Source: Granulicella aggregans (GTDB lineage Bacteria > Acidobacteriota > Terriglobia > Terriglobales > Acidobacteriaceae). Taken from it: a DNA stretch of 64,000 nt. The notes beneath the pieces were generated by a model, which saw only the letters and a list, made by a program, of their open reading frames with translations, searched no databases and was not told where the DNA came from. Positions within the stretch are counted from its first letter, which is position 1. Each line of letters begins with the position of its first letter. This document shows, one piece after another, positions 62,565 to 64,000 of this stretch. The DNA is taken from contig NZ_JAGSYE010000006.1 in assembly GCF_025685565.1 (NCBI RefSeq), positions 118,479 to 182,478 on the forward strand, read 5' to 3'. A program made the position numbers and the translations under genes.

Positions 62565-63638
62565 ATGAAAGCAACTCAGAAACTTCACGAAATAGGCCAG
62601 AGCTTGTGGCTTGACAACATTACCCGTGGCCTCCTTAGCAGCGGCACACTGGACCGCTATGTCAAGGAACTGTCGGTTACCGGGCTCACCTCCAATCCTA
62701 CAATCTTCGATCATGCCATCAAGAACAGCCATGACTATGACGAAGCTATCGATCGGGGCTTGCGCAAAGGCGAAGCAGTCGAAGATCTCTTCTTCGAGTT
62801 GGCGATCGAAGACCTCAGACAAGCCGCCGATCTCTTTCTCCCGATTCACATGGTTACCAGTGGTGTCGATGGATGGGTTTCGCTTGAAGTCTCTCCCCTG
62901 CTGGCCAACGATACGTCCAAGACTATTGCGGCGGCGGTGGATCTCCACCAGCGGGCAGCCCGGCCTAATCTCTTCATCAAGATTCCAGGCACGAAAGAAG
63001 GGCTGCCCGCGATTGAGGAGGCAATCTTTCAAGGCGTTCCCGTGAACGTGACTTTGCTTTTCTCCGCAAGCCAATACGTCGCGGCGGCTGAAGCATACCT
63101 GCGTGGGATCGAGCGTCGCATCGCGGCCGGGCAGAACGCGGATATCGGCTCTGTCGCCTCACTTTTTGTGAGTCGTTGGGACGTTGCAGTCGCTGAGAAC
63201 GTACCCCAGGCGTTGCGCAACCAGCTCGGCATCGCGGTTGGGCAGGAAACTCTTGCAAGTTATCAGTCCCTTCTTGCCTCACCCAGGTGGCAAGCTGCCT
63301 TCAACTCAGGCGCACGATCGCAACGGCTGCTCTTTGCCAGCACCGGAACGAAGGATCCTAGGGCTTCAGACACGCTGTACGTCGAAGCGCTTGCCGCGCC
63401 CTTTACTGTCAACACAATGCCGGAGAAGACTCTCAACGCCCTTGCTGAACATGGAGCGGTCAGCGCGAGCAGTCCGGCACAGTATAAGGATGTACTCGCC
63501 AAGTACGGCGAGGCTGGCATCGACATAGATGATCTGGCGGCTCAGCTTCAGGTTGAAGCAGCTGCATCCTTCGTTGAGTCATGGACTGATCTGATGTCAT
63601 GCATCGAGTCCAGAGGACAAACGCTCAAAGCAGCATAA
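62565..63638 (+). CDS. tal: Transaldolase
   Basis: 357 residues from the ATG preceded by AAGGGGA (MKATQKLHEIGQSLWLDNIT). Transaldolase of the TalA/long-form group: TSNPTIFDHAIKNSHDYD, then the Schiff-base lysine in NLFIKIPGTKEG, VNVTLLFSASQYVAAAEAY, SVASLFVSRWDVAV, and TMPEKTLNALAEHG. It moves a dihydroxyacetone unit in the non-oxidative pentose phosphate pathway. The length is normal. Confidence 0.95.
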   Translation: MKATQKLHEIGQSLWLDNITRGLLSSGTLDRYVKELSVTGLTSNPTIFDHAIKNSHDYDEAIDRGLRKGEAVEDLFFELAIEDLRQAADLFLPIHMVTSGVDGWVSLEVSPLLANDTSKTIAAAVDLHQRAARPNLFIKIPGTKEGLPAIEEAIFQGVPVNVTLLFSASQYVAAAEAYLRGIERRIAAGQNADIGSVASLFVSRWDVAVAENVPQALRNQLGIAVGQETLASYQSLLASPRWQAAFNSGARSQRLLFASTGTKDPRASDTLYVEALAAPFTVNTMPEKTLNALAEHGAVSASSPAQYKDVLAKYGEAGIDIDDLAAQLQVEAAASFVESWTDLMSCIESRGQTLKAA

Positions 63639-63848
63639 GGGCATTCACGCTAGTGAGAACGCTGTAGCTCTGCGACCGCCGCTTCTCAAAGTAGAAAATA
63701 GCGCTGTGCGCTCCTATGAATAAATGGTCGCTCATTTGCTCACCCGCGACAATCGCTCGCTTCTTGTTGAGCTAATTTGACCAGACCCATCGCCCAAGCA
63801 ATGGGACTCTAAAGCTGCGGCTCTATCGGTTGACCGCGAAGGGGCCCG

Positions 63849-64000
63849 ATGCGAAGCGTGAAATGTCGAACCTGTCAGCTAATTACGGCGACTCTTTATC
63901 TCTTACTGATCGCCGGATGTCGCAAGGCTGCGCCACCCGCAACGCCTCCCTTAGCGGTCGATACGATAGCCGCAAGCGTTCAAACTGTGCCGGTGATCGG
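63849..64000 (+). CDS. Start of a lipoprotein efflux adaptor (RND-type membrane-fusion protein), cut by the window edge
   Basis: The frame begins MRSVKCRTCQLITATLYLLL with lipobox LLIAGC, so the protein is a lipoprotein with an early Pro/Ala-rich linker (KAAPPATPPLAVDTIAASVQ then TVPVIG). The pattern of a lipobox followed by PP-rich linker and a V-x-T-V-P-V strand is that of AcrA-like adaptors. About 50 residues are visible. AAGGGG precedes the ATG. Assignment is provisional because only the start is present. Confidence 0.6.
   Translation, partial: MRSVKCRTCQLITATLYLLLIAGCRKAAPPATPPLAVDTIAASVQTVPVI

Overview
The window reads as chromosomal DNA of a GC-rich, diderm Acidobacteriota (Terriglobia / Acidobacteriaceae type, in the range of Granulicella, Edaphobacter or Terriglobus). 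This is inferred from the gene set: the hydroxysqualene route to hopanoids (hpnC/D/E) with hpnJ, a futalosine-pathway menaquinone gene, a KdpD split between separate genes, an HTH-TM-TPR protein, an ASPIC/UnbV FG-GAP protein, DUF507 genes, LolA, TolC and an Mla-type transporter. No 16S gene is present, so the assignment rests on gene content only.

Layout. 1-4231: potassium-responsive kdp locus (kdpD N-terminal half, kdpE, a 34-codon membrane peptide, kdpF, the start of kdpA on the minus strand, and a separate histidine kinase on the plus strand). 4312-24177: mainly housekeeping genes: rlmN, an M16 peptidase, a prepilin-like protein, lolA, a nudix hydrolase, aroA, a GT9 glycosyltransferase, a bifunctional-nuclease protein with miaB, two diguanylate cyclases, two tRNA-Glu genes and a DUF507 pair. 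24184-29797: recJ, then an envelope operon of adaptor, TPR protein and TolC without a pump. 29879-38500: hopanoid region: hpnJ, a pair of SMR-like half-transporters, hpnE-hpnD-hpnC-dehydrogenase in one tightly overlapping operon, and a divergent MlaE/MlaF pair. 38522-42639: flavin reductase, an outer-membrane-like protein, an FtsB-like protein, bioY and an MqnD-like gene. 42791-46340: a tRNA-Lys gene followed by an integrase tail, a decayed copy of the tRNA 3' end, and four unrecognised genes; this looks like a degraded island. 46449-58328: one giant 3959-codon secreted RHS-type surface protein. 58603-64000: an HTH/TPR protein, a truncated glyoxalase-fold gene, a degenerate receiver protein, a cupin gene with a probable frameshift, transaldolase, and the start of a lipoprotein efflux adaptor.

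How the genes fit together. The hpn genes would make squalene from farnesyl diphosphate and modify the hopanoid head group. The adjacent SMR pair and Mla-type importer/exporter are natural candidates for moving such lipids, although that link is inferred from position. The kdp genes form a sensor-regulator-transporter unit. Several small palindromic repeat elements lie at gene ends, and one lies in frame inside rlmN. Two genes carry apparent one-base frameshifts at homopolymer runs (44464-44470 and about 62206-62209); either could be a real mutation or a sequencing error.
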